Source: Macrobrachium rosenbergii (taxonomy: Eukaryota > Arthropoda > Malacostraca > Decapoda > Palaemonidae). From it: a stretch of DNA of 64,000 nucleotides. The position numbers and the translations under genes were made by a program. Location of the stretch: positions 27,148,280 through 27,212,279 of the forward strand of contig NC_089782.1 of the NCBI RefSeq assembly GCF_040412425.1. The letters run 5' to 3'. Numbering within the stretch: the stretch's first letter is position 1; each line of letters opens with the position of its first letter. Below, piece by piece: positions 13,311-25,901 of this stretch. Under the pieces are notes generated by a model that had not been told where the DNA came from, ran no database searches, and worked only from the letters and a program-made list of their open reading frames with translations.

Positions 13311-13395
<85 letters not shown>
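13311..13395. repeat. (TTA)n microsatellite
   Basis: Eighty-five bases of TTA. The Leu run in the frame from 13122 is its translation. Confidence 0.98.
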
Positions 13396-13396
<1 letters not shown>

Positions 13397-13686
13397 GAAA
13401 CTTAAGCACTGATCACTTTTGTTTTACCGAAACAAAAAATTTGGCCTCAATACCCACCTTGAGAAAAGATAATTTCTCGTTATTTTGTGATGCTGTTTTC
13501 AGCCAGAGCGGAAACACCTCTACCGCATTTTTCACCCGAAAGAAGCGTCATTCCCAGGTAATGAATTCGGTCTCATTATCGGGAAATCGGTTCCAGATCA
13601 TCTAACAAAAAAATAAAAAGCTAGAATTCGTAGCAGATCGCCATTCAAATGAGTTCATTTCATTCGAGTTTTTCATACGGAAAATT

Positions 13687-13690
<4 letters not shown>

Positions 13691-13726
<36 letters not shown>
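13691..13726. repeat. (CT)n microsatellite
   Basis: A pure CT run. Confidence 0.97.
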
Positions 13727-13731
<5 letters not shown>

Positions 13732-14132
13732 ACGTTGAGTTTATAATTGCTTGTGGAGAAGATGAAACTCATAATGATGTCTTGCAGCGGCAATAGAATG
13801 TGCTTGATGAAAAGTTTATCTGACAGACAAACAGAGAGACAGGCACCTGATATCCCAAGATTCATGCAAAATACTCCGTTGAACAAGTTCTTTTAATTAT
13901 GCAAACTAGCTAAAGCGAGCCCACAAGTTTCTCCCTCTCACTCTGCCGAATAAATCATACCAAGTGTTATCCGCTTACTACACGGCCGAGTAATAAACCG
14001 TACGAAGTTCCATCCTCACACTCGCCCGGTTGACTAGTGTGTAGTCAAGCAACAACAGCAAGACAGTCTTATTTTTCAAAGTCATTCCACATTTGAAAAA
14101 AAAGAACGGTAAATATTATTGCAATTATTTCT

Positions 14133-14134
<2 letters not shown>

Positions 14135-14162
<28 letters not shown>
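14135..14162. repeat. poly-T tract (28 bases)
   Basis: A homopolymer T run. It could be the A tail of a - strand retroposon, but no element body is recognisable next to it. Confidence 0.9.
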
Positions 14163-14163
<1 letters not shown>

Positions 14164-14530
14164 CGCAACTGGTTCTGCTTTTTCCTTATTCTCTCAGTCA
14201 ACTTACAGGTACTAGTTTATAGTAACATAATGTTTTGTTTTCATATTTGTTAAATAATAAATACATCAATTTATGCATTTATTTATTTATTTGTGTATTT
14301 ATTCAATGGTTTATTCACCAATTTTGGTTTCCATGGGGTGTCTTGGAAATGACAGTTTCTAATCTGCATGTGAGCAAATAGCATTTCTGTTGCATTGCAA
14401 TGTCTGGGTGGCGAAATGGGCGATTTCTCTTGCCTGTTGACTGGACCGCTTCCGGTGCTGAGAGTGATTGATTGCATGTACTTGGAAGGAAGGCCCTTTC
14501 CACTGTGTATGCAGTGGAGGTACTTGCGTT

Positions 14531-14594
14531 ATGTGTGTGTGTGTATGTGTGTGTGTGTGTGTATGTGTGTATGTGTGTGTGTATGTGTGTGTGT
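14531..14594. repeat. (TG)n/(TATG)n microsatellite
   Basis: A TG run with regularly spaced TA substitutions. Confidence 0.95.
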
Positions 14595-16019
14595 AGGCCT
14601 AAGGAAATAAGTAGGTATCCTCATATTTAAGTGATTGCTATCCAGGTCATTTAGAGCTTTGTTGCAAAAGAGTGTAATGCCTCTAATAAAACAGCATGCT
14701 GTGAATTACAGCATTCGTTCTACAGAGAAAGTTGAACATAAGGTCTTTTGCTAAATAGATCAAATATTTATGTAATGGGGGCAAATAATAAATAAAAATA
14801 ACAGAGCAACCCTCTGTATGAAAGAGCAGAGAATAATTTAGGCCGAAAGGACCATTATTGTTTTGGGTACCTGCAATGAATACAGTTCCAGAGAAGAAGC
14901 TTTGAACGCCTTTCAATCATGAATTTGCGGAACTACCAAGAATTGAAGTTTATGCAATAATAAGATGATAGCCCTATGTTCATAAAATGTAAATTTCTTT
15001 ACGAAATGTCATCTCCGAATTCAAGAAAAAATGGTAACTAAACTGAGCCATTTTGTTTTTTAAAGGTTACGTTTTAGAGAGAATCAGGTTATCATTGGAA
15101 TAAGAATTACTCACACTTCCACTATACACTACAGGCATGTATACTGGACTTATTAATGGGTAGTTTTGACGCAAGAGCCCGTGCCCCACAAAAATGCGAG
15201 CCGTATATACTGTTTTAATGATAATTTTCACTTTCTCATTACTGCTAGGGAGACGAACTATTCCGAACAATGACGTCGTTGCAGTAAGATTAGATAAGTA
15301 AAAAGAAAACAAGATATTCTAACAGATGAACATCGTAACAATTCTGAATCCAGATACTATATGCTACCTGTACGTGTTTAATACAATAACGACGAGGGAC
15401 ACTTTTATGGAACCACATCACAAAAGCTATCCATTGCTGTCCTGGATTGTGACTGACCCATTTCCACGATGCAATTTAGCAGGAAAATAGGACTGAGAAT
15501 TTAAATTTTGATTCAAGATTAATGCTATTTTTATTGGTTGGTTTTCCAAATGCGATTTGGAGCAATATTAATAACGGCGGTGATTGTGCCAGTGTTACTG
15601 AGAGTCAGTTTTAATTAATATTCATAGTTTGGCCGATGAGCGTTATTTTTTCCATGGCCGGTTATTTGTGGCGGAGTTAAACACGTGATTAGCAAATGAG
15701 GAATTGCATGGAATTTACAAAGGATTTCGGGAATTAAAATCATACTTAGTGTCGCTCCTCGGTAAATGGATGCACGCGTTCATTATATCAAATTCGTTTC
15801 AAAACAAGAAAATAATTAACGTAAATGTGGATATCTATTTCAATCAGGTACTGATGTTGCAATTGCTGCATTGTTGATGCCATTTGGTTAGAATGGTATG
15901 GGATAAATTCCTTGTTTATTTAACGAAAATTATATGTAAGTCAAGCTAAGTATGCAGTTCAACGAAAAAATAGTTTCAATACTTTATGATTTTATATGAT
16001 GGTCATAAGCTGTTCATAT

Positions 16020-16021
<2 letters not shown>
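14595..16021. other. spacer, no gene seen
   Basis: Unique-looking AT-rich sequence without long frames, arrays or inverted repeats that I can see. Confidence 0.5.

Positions 16022-16079
<58 letters not shown>
16022..16079. repeat. (CT)n microsatellite
   Basis: A pure CT run of 58 bases. Confidence 0.98.
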
Positions 16080-16330
16080 GTAGCTCAGTGACAGCGCTGT
16101 ACTTCAAAACTGGTCAACCGTTGTTCGAATCTAAGAAGGGAGATAACTGTACGTTCCCTAAAACGCCATTGTCGCTGTTGACTGAGTCAGTGAATTATGT
16201 ATCTAGTTGTTAGTTAGTTGTTGTGGGTTGCAGTTGTTGTGGAAGAGAGAGAGAGAGTTAAAACATTTAACGACCAAAATGGGAAGGCCTCTATGAGATT
16301 CGAAGAAGCAAAAAATCGAAAAAGAAGGAA

Positions 16331-16353
16331 TAGAGAGAGAAAGAGAGAGAAAT

Positions 16354-16422
<69 letters not shown>

Positions 16423-16436
16423 AATATATATATATG

Positions 16437-16508
<72 letters not shown>
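16331..16508. repeat. (GA)n - (CT)n - (AT)n compound array
   Basis: A short GA run (16331-16350) is followed at once by CT (16356-16421) and AT (16423-16508). The GA and CT portions are complementary and could fold together. Confidence 0.97.
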
Positions 16509-16509
<1 letters not shown>

Positions 16510-17628
16510 CAGTATATACTTCATACATAGAAAATGGGAAAGTTAAGGAGGGTGGGAGGACAGAGAAAGGTAATCCTCCAACCCCCCACCCCCACCGGGG
16601 CGAAACAGTTCCCCCAGATACTGTACTGTATATACATTCTCGTCCAAGCGTAGGGATTTATAGGGATTTATGTGAAACGTGCAACGCGCCGTAAGAGAGA
16701 AATCCTGTGAAGTAAACGATGGAGAAACAAACTGGTGTTTTACCCGAGGTTTGTTCGACGCTGATGTTACCCCCAAGTGGAAAACGGGACTCTCCGTTCT
16801 TATGTCTATTTCTCTTTTTTTTTTTTTATTCGAGTTTCGCTTTTTGTTTATTTAGTTTTTTTTCTTTTTTTTTTTTTGCTGATAACATGTTATGACATAC
16901 TCGTATATAATTTTTTTCTTATGTAAATATATTTTTTGTATCGAAAATCAGGTAAAATATAGACAAATATTTCGTAAGGCGGTACGGTACAAAAAAAAAA
17001 AAAAATTCGTTGCATGGAACGGATTGTGACAAACAAAAACAATTCATCGTTTATATAAGAATACGAATGCATCGGTTGAAAAGATAAAATGAACAAAAAT
17101 ATCATCTTTTGAAGAACGCCCAGTTCTCAATATCCGTTCGTTGTTTCTGATGTAATTAGAGTGTGAGGAGACTCTCCGGACTGATGGGAAAGAAAGAGAG
17201 ACTATAATTAATTGGTCTGGAAGTTACAATGATGTATAGGACCTTGTTAACATCTTATACATCAGTACTTCTAGTTAGTTGCGTTCTCTTAATTATTTTC
17301 ATTCTCCATTCAGGTACATGGTTTCTCATATCATTATCTATTATTTAACGTCTTAATTCAGGGCTACGTATTGCTAACGCCCTTAATGCCCAGGACATCG
17401 CTAATTAAATCCTCCATCTCCCCTCCCGTCCCCCTCCCACACCACGAAGCCCCTCTTAATGAAAGCAGTCGGTTCTGGGTTATTGTTTGCCTAATGAATG
17501 GGTCATTAACGACTCATTACGGGAGATCTTGGACGCCTGAGGCCGATCATGTTTCGCCAATTAAGTCAGAGATCGAACCTAAAGCGACCTTTCCTTTCTT
17601 CTTTACCTTGCACTGTTGAAATTAGATG

Positions 17629-17630
<2 letters not shown>
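16509..17630. other. spacer, no gene seen
   Basis: It contains C-rich stretches (about 16575-16610 and 17400-17450) and T-runs near 16805-16880. Open frames at 16543-16776 (-) and 17371-17619 (+) match no family I recognise. Confidence 0.45.
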
Positions 17631-17713
<83 letters not shown>

Positions 17714-17729
17714 ACAGTGAATCAGTGTC

Positions 17730-17805
<76 letters not shown>
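17631..17805. repeat. (CT)n and (AT)n arrays
   Basis: CT (17631-17709) and AT (17732-17805) runs are separated by 22 bases. Confidence 0.98.
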
Positions 17806-17807
<2 letters not shown>

Positions 17808-17968
17808 CAAATTCGTGTAAATCGGGTAAAAAAATATGACCAGTTGATTTTATATATATATATGTAATTCGACAGGAAGATAGATAGCTTTTGAAAGCTC
17901 TTAGCTTTGTAACTCCAGATTTCCCATTGTGGCGTTTATCTTCGTTAGATGACGTATGCACAGTCGCA

Positions 17969-17969
<1 letters not shown>

Positions 17970-18032
<63 letters not shown>
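17970..18032. repeat. (TTA)n microsatellite
   Basis: Sixty-three bases of TTA. The poly-Ile frames on both strands come from it. Confidence 0.98.
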
Positions 18033-18033
<1 letters not shown>

Positions 18034-18558
18034 AGGAAGGCAACTACACCTGGAGCAGGAGATAGATGCAAGCTTATTCTTTTGTGATTTGGACACTGAC
18101 CTGTGGTTTGACAGGCCAACATTATATCCACCACAGTTAATAATGGTCAGCACGACTACACGTATATATCAGCATAAAATAATAGATAATGTATAATTAC
18201 GTAAAAAAAAAAAACGGTAGTTCTAGAAAAGAACGAGCAAAAAGAAAACGGGGTATGTCGTCAGGGTCCTTCTTCGACCAGAGTTGCCGGAAAGTGTCCG
18301 GAAATCCGTTTTATTTGCAGGTGCAACTGGCTGTCAAAATGAGGAGGATGGAGTTGAGAGCCCTAATATCATTATCATTCCCCCATTCCTCCTTTCTTAC
18401 CCTACATTTTAGGCTCCTCTTTTTTTCCCCTTTTTCCGGTAAGGGAGAAGCAGCATCTGTCGTCTTGTCTCAGCCGAGAGCCGAGTGTTCTTGCTCAGCA
18501 TAAATGATGGGCTTTCTCGAAAACTTCTTGGTGTGTATGGCCTTTATTTCTGGGTTAG

Positions 18559-18561
<3 letters not shown>

Positions 18562-18640
<79 letters not shown>
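18562..18640. repeat. (CT)n microsatellite
   Basis: A pure CT run of about 79 bases. Confidence 0.98.
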
Positions 18641-18643
<3 letters not shown>

Positions 18644-18741
18644 ACATAAACATAAGTATTCTAATGTGATGTGCAAAGAGTTTAGATATCTCATCCTCGT
18701 GCTCCCAAGAATAGTATCACTAGTATGTTTATACATGCATG

Positions 18742-18743
<2 letters not shown>

Positions 18744-18818
<75 letters not shown>
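18744..18818. repeat. (CT)n microsatellite
   Basis: A second pure CT run, 104 bases after the previous one. Confidence 0.98.
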
Positions 18819-18821
<3 letters not shown>

Positions 18822-19484
18822 AAGGGGCTCTGTAATATTCAAACCTAACCTCAAGTTTGTTTTCCAAGATTAACGTAATAAGCCCCAGAATTTTGAAAAA
18901 GGTATCTAGTTTCAAGTGCTAATCTTGAATGTAGAAGTGAACACTATGATGAAAAACGTCATGAAAAACGAAAGAACACGACTGTGTTTTTATGACCGAG
19001 GTCAGTAATTTGTAAATACGATTTTCTTATCAATGCCTGCCAGTACTGAGTGTCTTGTAAGCACTCTTGTCAATTTTTATTGCCTTGCAATCATTCATTA
19101 GTAAGCCCTCTTATCCAGCATTCATTTCAAAAGTATGCAACCTTTTAATTACTTACGATGGCAATGTTTGTTAGTTTTATAAATACCCTTAATTGATAAA
19201 TCGGGAAATTCTGGACAATTTGCTACCCAACGGACCTCATTCCCGAAACGGGGAATCGGGTGACCGTAAATTTCGTGCAGCATGAGAGAGAATCGGACGG
19301 AACGATCCGCATGTCGATAGCAGAAAAGTGAATTCTAACTCGTCCATGCGCTCGTTTCATTACTTTTGGTTGACGTTCGTTTTCTTTATTTTTAGACCAG
19401 GTACCGAAAAAGTTAGGTTTTGCAAATGAGGAATTTAGGTTTTTCAGTTAGCGTGTACAGGAAAGTGTCAGGAAGAAAGGTATA
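18819..19484. other. spacer, no gene seen
   Basis: AT-rich sequence containing small direct repeats (ATGAAAAACG twice near 18951-18970). No exon evidence. Confidence 0.5.
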
Positions 19485-19743
19485 TTAAGTATATCTTAGT
19501 TTAACCAGACCACTGAGCTGGTTAACAGCTTTCCTAGGGCTGGCCCGAAGGATTAGACTTATTTTTACGTGGCTAAGAACCTACTGGTTACTTAGCAACG
19601 GGACCTACAGCTTATTGTGGAATCCGAACCACATTATGACGAGAAATGAATTAATATCACCTCTAATTCTTCTTTGGCGGCTCGGAGAGTCGAACGCCGG
19701 GCCAACAGCGTGCCAGTCGAAAGCTCTACCACTCCTCCAAAGA
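19485..19743 (-). mobile_element. tRNA-derived SINE, copy 1
   Basis: Read on the - strand, a tRNA-like head with TCGGTAGAGTT-type box A and GTTCGACTC-type box B features lies at the right end and a conserved body follows leftward. The body includes CTAAGAACC, TTCGGGCCAGCCCTAGG and CAGCTCAGTGGTCTGGTTAA in the family. It matches the copies at 24071 (+), 28970 (-, truncated) and 52205 (-). The head of this copy has diverged and its middle has lost about 20 bases compared with the 24071 copy. It is presumably immobile on its own and would have depended on a LINE for transposition. Confidence 0.85.
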
Positions 19744-20086
19744 AGAACCTAGAAAGCTATGTGCATTGTGGGAAGAAATGGGGCCACGGGATTTGGGAAG
19801 AAAGGGAGGCATGCTATTGAAGAAGGGAAAAGGCCACGTGATTGGAGGATTGGTAAGGAAAAGGTCCGGTCAGAGAGACAGATTTGACAATTCTTGAATT
19901 TATTGTCAGCAAATCAAGTTTATAGATTTAGGACTGTGAAAAATGGCAACAAAAATAAAAATATATCTTACAGTCGGTTGTGTTGACATGGCAGTGTTAA
20001 AACTGATGATATTACAGAAAACAAAATAAAAGAATTAAAGGAGAAATCAAGGGCTCACTTCACTGCTTTTCGCTGACTCGGGGCTT

Positions 20087-20150
20087 GTGGAATGAGATAG
20101 TTAGAATTATAAGAGTGGTGGAACGAGATAGTTTCCATTATAATTCACTC
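20087..20150. repeat. 31-bp tandem duplication
   Basis: GTGGAAYGAGATAGTT followed by a TTATAA-containing tail occurs twice with a 31-base period. Confidence 0.7.
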
Positions 20151-20725
20151 TCTTGTTTTTAACCTTTAAGCTTATTACCTTGCTATATTTCCCTCCAATT
20201 TTTGACTGGCTTTTCTTGTTTCGTATGAAGCAATTAATTATCAATTTGATTTAATTTTTAATTATTATATTGGGGATGTAGCTCTGTTCCTTAAGTGGTC
20301 AATTGAAGAATCGAGCCAAATTTTGGCCTCCCGATGCTTCTCTTTAAGTCTCCCTTCTCTCGACCAGCTCTGGAGATGTTCCGTTTTTTTCACTTGCATG
20401 AAATTCCCAGTGTCCCGTTTTTTGTGCTTGGTGTCGGTTCTTTTTTTTTTTTAGTTTAAAAACTTTGTTCAGGAAAGTTTATATCCACAGGTTGCTAGTC
20501 TCCTAATCAGTACATTAATATGTTCATGTGACTGAAATTTAAACACTGTGTAATGACAATAAATCTTTCCTCCCTTGAAAAAAGTACACTACAGTTCTTC
20601 ACTTTTGAATAAAGAAAAAAATTATTTTAAGCACCAAGCTTAGACTTGCAAGGACCTACAAGAGTGCCTCCAAAATCAGACCCGGACCGTGTCATTAATG
20701 ATAATGATGATGCTGGAACAGATGA

Positions 20726-20865
20726 GGCAATGCTACTAAGGAAAGTGAACAGCGGAGTGGTGCCAGGCCTTTCGACTTACCGTCCCTTCCTCTGCTAAGT
20801 AAAGGACAGCAAGTCGAAAGGCCTAGCACCACTACGCTGTTTCACTTTCCTTCGTGGTATTGCCG
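20726..20865. repeat. long hairpin (foldback) element
   Basis: A left arm (about 20726-20784) and right arm (about 20803-20865) are near-perfect reverse complements over about 60 bases. Shared blocks include GGAAAGTGAACAGCGG (with one insertion opposite) and AGGCCTTTCGACTT. An 18-base loop separates them. A transcript from either strand would fold into an extended stem. It may be a foldback transposon or MITE; I could not define a target duplication. Confidence 0.85.
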
Positions 20866-20911
20866 TTATTTATATATTCATCACATTCCATATTTTCGTG
20901 TTTCAGTTATA

Positions 20912-20912
<1 letters not shown>

Positions 20913-20983
<71 letters not shown>

Positions 20984-21009
20984 TATATATATATGTGTGT
21001 GTGTGTGTA
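20913..21009. repeat. (AT)n - T8 - (AT)n - (GT)n array
   Basis: An AT run of about 60 bases, an internal T-run, more AT, then GT. Confidence 0.97.
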
Positions 21010-21199
21010 TGTACATAGTAAATCAACTGCCATTCCCCGACGCTGGACCCAGAAAGACTTTAGAGAACGTGCAAAAGACAGCCCAAGGACTGAGTGCTGA
21101 CAGCGACCCACCAAGCCATGAAGACTCGAGACCTGGGTCATGTTAATGGACAGAGGAGAAAAATGTCGAGATGTCGGGGACACTTCCACTGCGACGATA

Positions 21200-21203
<4 letters not shown>

Positions 21204-21270
<67 letters not shown>
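21204..21270. repeat. (GA)n microsatellite
   Basis: A pure GA run of 67 bases. Confidence 0.98.
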
Positions 21271-21272
<2 letters not shown>

Positions 21273-21362
21273 CATAGTGAATGCTAATTATTTCGGGAAC
21301 ATATGCTGAATCGGTTATCAGTTTTTTCGTATGTTAACTAATTATCCAGTTTGTTCTTAGCC

Positions 21363-21643
21363 CAGTGGTCTTTAACCTTTTTATTACCACGCCCCCTCTG
21401 AGATTTGGTCCTTCCCTTCACGCTCCCCTTCCATCTGTGAGGTAAATCCCCCAGATTTAAAGGAAAAAAAAAAAGAGAAGGGGTGTTTTTATTCTTTTGA
21501 GAATGAATTAGTGAAATACTTGACGCTGCCTCTTAACGACTCATGTTAAGAGAATAGCGGGTATAATTAGAGGATTTTTCATTTTTCCTGGGGCTCGCGT
21601 CCCCCTTGGAAATTCATGACGGCCCCAGGTTTGAGAACCACTG
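21363..21643. mobile_element. hAT-like non-autonomous element, copy 1
   Basis: The element starts CAGTGGTCTTTAACC and ends with GTTTGAGAACCACTG, an imperfect terminal inverted repeat of about 15 bases typical of hAT-superfamily ends. The 8 bases before it (TCTTAGCC) and after it (TCATAGAC) agree at 6 of 8 positions, consistent with a decayed 8-bp hAT target duplication. It has no transposase frame. The interior matches the element at 55272 (TTATTACCACGC, TGGTCCTTCCCT). Confidence 0.85.
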
Positions 21644-22424
21644 TCATAGACACTTCTTTTGATATTTGTGTCCACCGACCGCCTCTTTGCCTTTTACTTT
21701 TTTATCGGAGCGTCTGCGTGATTATAATTACTTGAATTGCGTATGCCATTGTGCTTGTATTTGGATAATAACTTTTGAGTTGTAATTTAAGTAATCTATA
21801 TTGATATATTTGTTTGGCTGTTTTTCAAGGTAATTGGTTACGAATTCGTAAACACTGGAATATATTTTGTCCGTTTATACATGTGATTTCTAAGCATGAT
21901 GATACCCTCCTTGAAAAGTACCAATTCAGCTCGTCATTCCCTGGCCTTTCGTCTTTAATCGTCCGTTAAGACAACTGTTCCTGTTTTATGATCCGTCTAA
22001 TTCTCTCATGTTTACGTGTACCTTAATTATTTCTTGTCCCCTCTTCCTGTTTCATGCGTTACCACCCTCCTCACATCAGCGTCCATTTATTTAATCGTAT
22101 CCAGACATTGTAATTGAACGCTTCTCCTTACTTCAGTCATTAATCTTTATTTCACTTAATCTTGCTTTTATTTCCCTGTTCCGTGTTTTAGCTAATCCTC
22201 CCTTTGTCTCATCTAATCCTTGACCAGTTTCAAAATCGTCCCAGTTAATCCTAGGGTTATATATCCTGGTAGCTGGGTTTTGGGCGCGGGAGGGGGTCGG
22301 GGGAGAGGTTGTAAAGACGGGAAACGAAGGAAGTAGGTGTGAATCAACAACTCCTTTTGCGTTGTTGGATAGAGAATAGCTGTTGTTGTTCCTTGTTTTA
22401 CTATGCTTCATTATCATTCTTCGT

Positions 22425-22427
<3 letters not shown>
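21644..22427. other. spacer, no gene seen
   Basis: T/C-rich sequence with a G-rich patch at 22280-22310. No recognised exon. Confidence 0.5.
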
Positions 22428-22512
<85 letters not shown>

Positions 22513-22545
22513 TGTATATGTATATATATATGTGTGTGTGTGTCT
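22428..22545. repeat. (AT)n and (TG)n arrays
   Basis: An AT run (22428-22509) is followed by ATATGTATATAT and a TG run. Confidence 0.97.
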
Positions 22546-22623
22546 GTCTGTCTTCTGAAAAGGGTGGGCACGCAGTGGTTGTATAGGAGACACATATGGC
22601 TGTGTATATACGAGTATATAGTG

Positions 22624-22671
22624 TATGTATTATGTATGTACATACATACATGCATACATACATACATGCAA
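22624..22671. repeat. (CATA)n tetranucleotide repeat
   Basis: An imperfect ATGT/CATA run with CATGCATA interruptions. Confidence 0.9.
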
Positions 22672-23006
22672 TGTAGAGTTGCCAAAGGTATTGCCGAGTT
22701 CAGCGAGTTTCTTGTTTCATTCCATCTCTTGCCGGCTTTGGAATTTTCTCCCTGCTTTAGTTTTTTCCACGGGTGTAAATCTACCCATCCTTCCTTCCTC
22801 TTCCTTTTTTCTCGTTCTCTTCGGGTCTGGGCTAGAAACGGACTTGAATTTTTCCGTCTCACTGGACATTGCTCTTCAGAAAACACGAGGGAAGAAATAG
22901 AAATTGATTCTTATGTTCACCAACTTCATAAGAAAGTCTCGAATGACGCTTCTTGACGTCAGTCCTTGTTGATCCTCAGTTGGAAATCAGGAAGCTCTTT
23001 CGATTT

Positions 23007-23009
<3 letters not shown>

Positions 23010-23070
<61 letters not shown>
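23010..23070. repeat. (CT)n microsatellite
   Basis: A pure CT run of 61 bases. Confidence 0.98.
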
Positions 23071-23072
<2 letters not shown>

Positions 23073-23499
23073 GTTCAGCATTCAGGAAGAAGTCGGAAGT
23101 TTGTTCAGGAGAGTTTCCAGTTATTTAATTCCCTAAGTGTTTCTCGCTTCTTTTGCTTTGATTTATGGGTGTTTTGTGCCATTTTTTCTTTTAGTGTTAG
23201 TTTTGCAGTTTTTTTTTATATTTAGGTATCCATGAAGATCATTTACTTTTTTGTGCCTTTAATCTTTTTTCAGTGCCAGTTTAGGGGAACAACGTGTTTA
23301 TACTTCTAGTTCGAATTACAGATTTTCATCTTTGTGTTTTCACCTTTGCGTGGTGGCCTTCAGCAGTTGACTTTCTTGGTCAAAAGAAATGCAATTTAGC
23401 CCTTTGCCGCTAACTACAGTGCTTTCGGATTTTGTGTAGCAGTAACCGTTGTTGATTAGATACTGAGAATTCATGTTCAAGTATTGGTGTGGATATACT

Positions 23500-23502
<3 letters not shown>

Positions 23503-23564
<62 letters not shown>

Positions 23565-23642
23565 ACATCAAAGATACTTTCGGTGTTGGAATGTCTCGGA
23601 CTACTTGTGTAAATTCCTAAAACAGTTAGTAACACTTTAAAG

Positions 23643-23705
<63 letters not shown>
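23503..23705. repeat. (CT)n ... (GA)n complementary pair
   Basis: A pure CT run (23503-23563) and a pure GA run (23646-23705) of almost equal length are separated by 82 bases, giving an inverted repeat with 60-base arms. Confidence 0.95.
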
Positions 23706-23706
<1 letters not shown>

Positions 23707-24070
23707 CTTTATATAAAAAAACACGAAATTACCAGGGAAGTTTCCGACCCACCAGAGATAATATATACATACCGCCGGATCCCAGAAGGCATATTATGAT
23801 ATACAGCACGTTAGGAGAACGCTGAGAATCCAGGCTTCAAGAGAGAGGAATGAAGACTGGTTGGGGATTGGAGAGTGCCGTTAATTGTTTACGGTGGCAG
23901 AAGGAGGATTGAGCAGTTTTTGAATATTAACGAGGAAGATTTTAGTATTCAGGCGGATTTCATTGGTGTCGTGAGGTGCTTTCACGGACCTAGTTTTCCT
24001 CAAAACGTAATTTACATGTGTTTTTTTAACTCATTCTTCCCGTTGATATATGGCGCTGTTACGAAATTAG

Positions 24071-24345
24071 TTCCTCGTTGGAAGAGTCGATATCGTTCTC
24101 GGCCAGCACTTTGCTGGGTCTGCGTTCGATTCTCCGGCCGGCCAATGAAGAATTAGAGGAATTTATTCCTGGTGATAGAAATTCATTTCTCGCTATAATG
24201 TGGTTCGGATTCCACAATAAGCTGTAGGTCCCGTTGCTAGGTAACCAGTTGGTTCTTAGTCACGTAAAACAAGTCTAATCCTTCGGGCCAGCCCTAGGAG
24301 AGCTGTTAATCAGCTCAGTGATCTGGTTAAACAAAGGTATACTTA
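24071..24345 (+). mobile_element. tRNA-derived SINE, copy 2 (near full length)
   Basis: The head at 24075-24145 carries GTCGATATCGTTCTCGGC and a GTTCGATTCTCC B-box-like segment, as in a tRNA gene. The body continues with AGAATTAGAGGAATTTATT, TGTGGTTCGGATTCCACAA, TTCGGGCCAGCCCTAGG and ends near ATACTTACG. The orientation is opposite to the other three copies. The internal pol III promoter would drive + strand transcription if intact. Confidence 0.9.
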
Positions 24346-24768
24346 CGAATGCTAATACACGGATGTGAATCAGTTATAAGTAGACTGAAAGAATGTTTCA
24401 TAGATTATTTGTTGTGTAGAGAATTTTTCCTGTTCAAATAATTGACAAGAAATATTATGTAGTTCAGGCATCGGTGACCACAGTTAGTGTAAATCCAGTC
24501 TGGAATTTATACATATATTCATCTTCATTTCAACTCAGTTTATCTTATCTAAATTCCTTTTATCATCATTTGTCTCTCTCATTGTCACCCACTTTATCTC
24601 TCTCTGCCTTCCTCCTCTCCCTTTTCTCTCCATTTCTCTTCCTGAAAGAGAAATTATTACGTCTGGGTCTTCATTGTTACCTTCTCTGGGGATCGATGGA
24701 ACTAAGATAGGTCTCACAAAATAAATATTGACGGAAGAGCATTGAATTATTTGATGTATACATATATA

Positions 24769-24772
<4 letters not shown>
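24346..24772. other. spacer, no gene seen
   Basis: A T/C-rich tract (24530-24650) resembles intronic or UTR sequence but has no splice context. Confidence 0.45.
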
Positions 24773-24823
<51 letters not shown>

Positions 24824-24825
24824 GT
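24773..24825. repeat. (AT)n microsatellite
   Basis: An AT run with one interruption. Confidence 0.97.
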
Positions 24826-25224
24826 GATGGTCTTATGTATGTTTGTATATGTATGCATGTATGTACGTATGGGTGTGCATAAGATAAACGAAAACATTTT
24901 TCCTCTACAAGTAAAACTGATTTGTAAGTATGTGAATATCTACAGACCTGAAGGCTCTGTCTGTTGTAAGCTATTTTTCCATTTTTTTTTTTTTTTTTAT
25001 TAATTTTTGGTATTTCAAATCCACAAAAATGCCAAAATCCCTGTTTATTTATTTTTCACCTTTTGTTGTGGAATGTAGTTTGGGAATCCGTAATTTAACG
25101 TCATTTTGCGATGCCGTAATGGTATTCTGGAGTCTGTAATGTGTTGCATAATTTCACTTTCACATGATGTACCTCGGAATTTTGTGAAGTTTTGAACCTC
25201 ATAATTTTGGGATTAAAAGCGCTT

Positions 25225-25230
<6 letters not shown>

Positions 25231-25293
<63 letters not shown>
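25231..25293. repeat. (CT)n microsatellite
   Basis: A pure CT run of 63 bases. Confidence 0.98.
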
Positions 25294-25295
<2 letters not shown>

Positions 25296-25834
25296 TATGC
25301 CATGCTAAACTTTGAAAGTGTAGCTAGGAATTCGTTTTACTCTGATTAAAAAAGGGATAAAATTTTATGTGTTCTATAATAACTAAATGCGACGTTTTGC
25401 TGCATGCTAGTAACCACATCACAACGGGTTTATAAATTAGCCTTTGTTTTGGAACTATTGTAGTAGATATCAGTTTCTAGCAATTATAATTTCATTCTAC
25501 AGTGCTCAATAAAGTTTTTATTTAGATTATTCATCTGTAAGTTTGGCCTCTAAAGAATTTTTCATTCCGCTTTGTGAGTGGTAAAATGATCACCCGAGCA
25601 AATTCATTTTAATCTGTTGAATGGCGACTGCTACACAAATAGGGACGTATTCTATTTATGACCTGAAAATTTCTGATTGTATTTAGTTGCAGCTGAAGCT
25701 TGTCTACTTTTGTGGTGACGACATGTCAGAAGGATGAAAGGGTCTCTAGGCTCATGACGTCATTGAACAACACGTGACCTTAGCGTTTCTCAGTTCAGTG
25801 TGACATGGAATCTGTTACTTGTCGTCAAAGGGCT

Positions 25835-25835
<1 letters not shown>

Positions 25836-25901
<66 letters not shown>
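25836..25901. repeat. (CT)n microsatellite
   Basis: A CT run with one TT interruption. Confidence 0.98.

Noticed and set aside
18470..18848. Open frames of alternating Ser/Leu or Arg/Glu
   Set aside because: They are translations of CT/GA arrays.
24075..24145. Possible functional tRNA gene
   Set aside because: It has A- and B-box-like segments but no proper acceptor stem or anticodon arm, and the same head occurs in other copies with a shared non-tRNA body. It is a SINE head.
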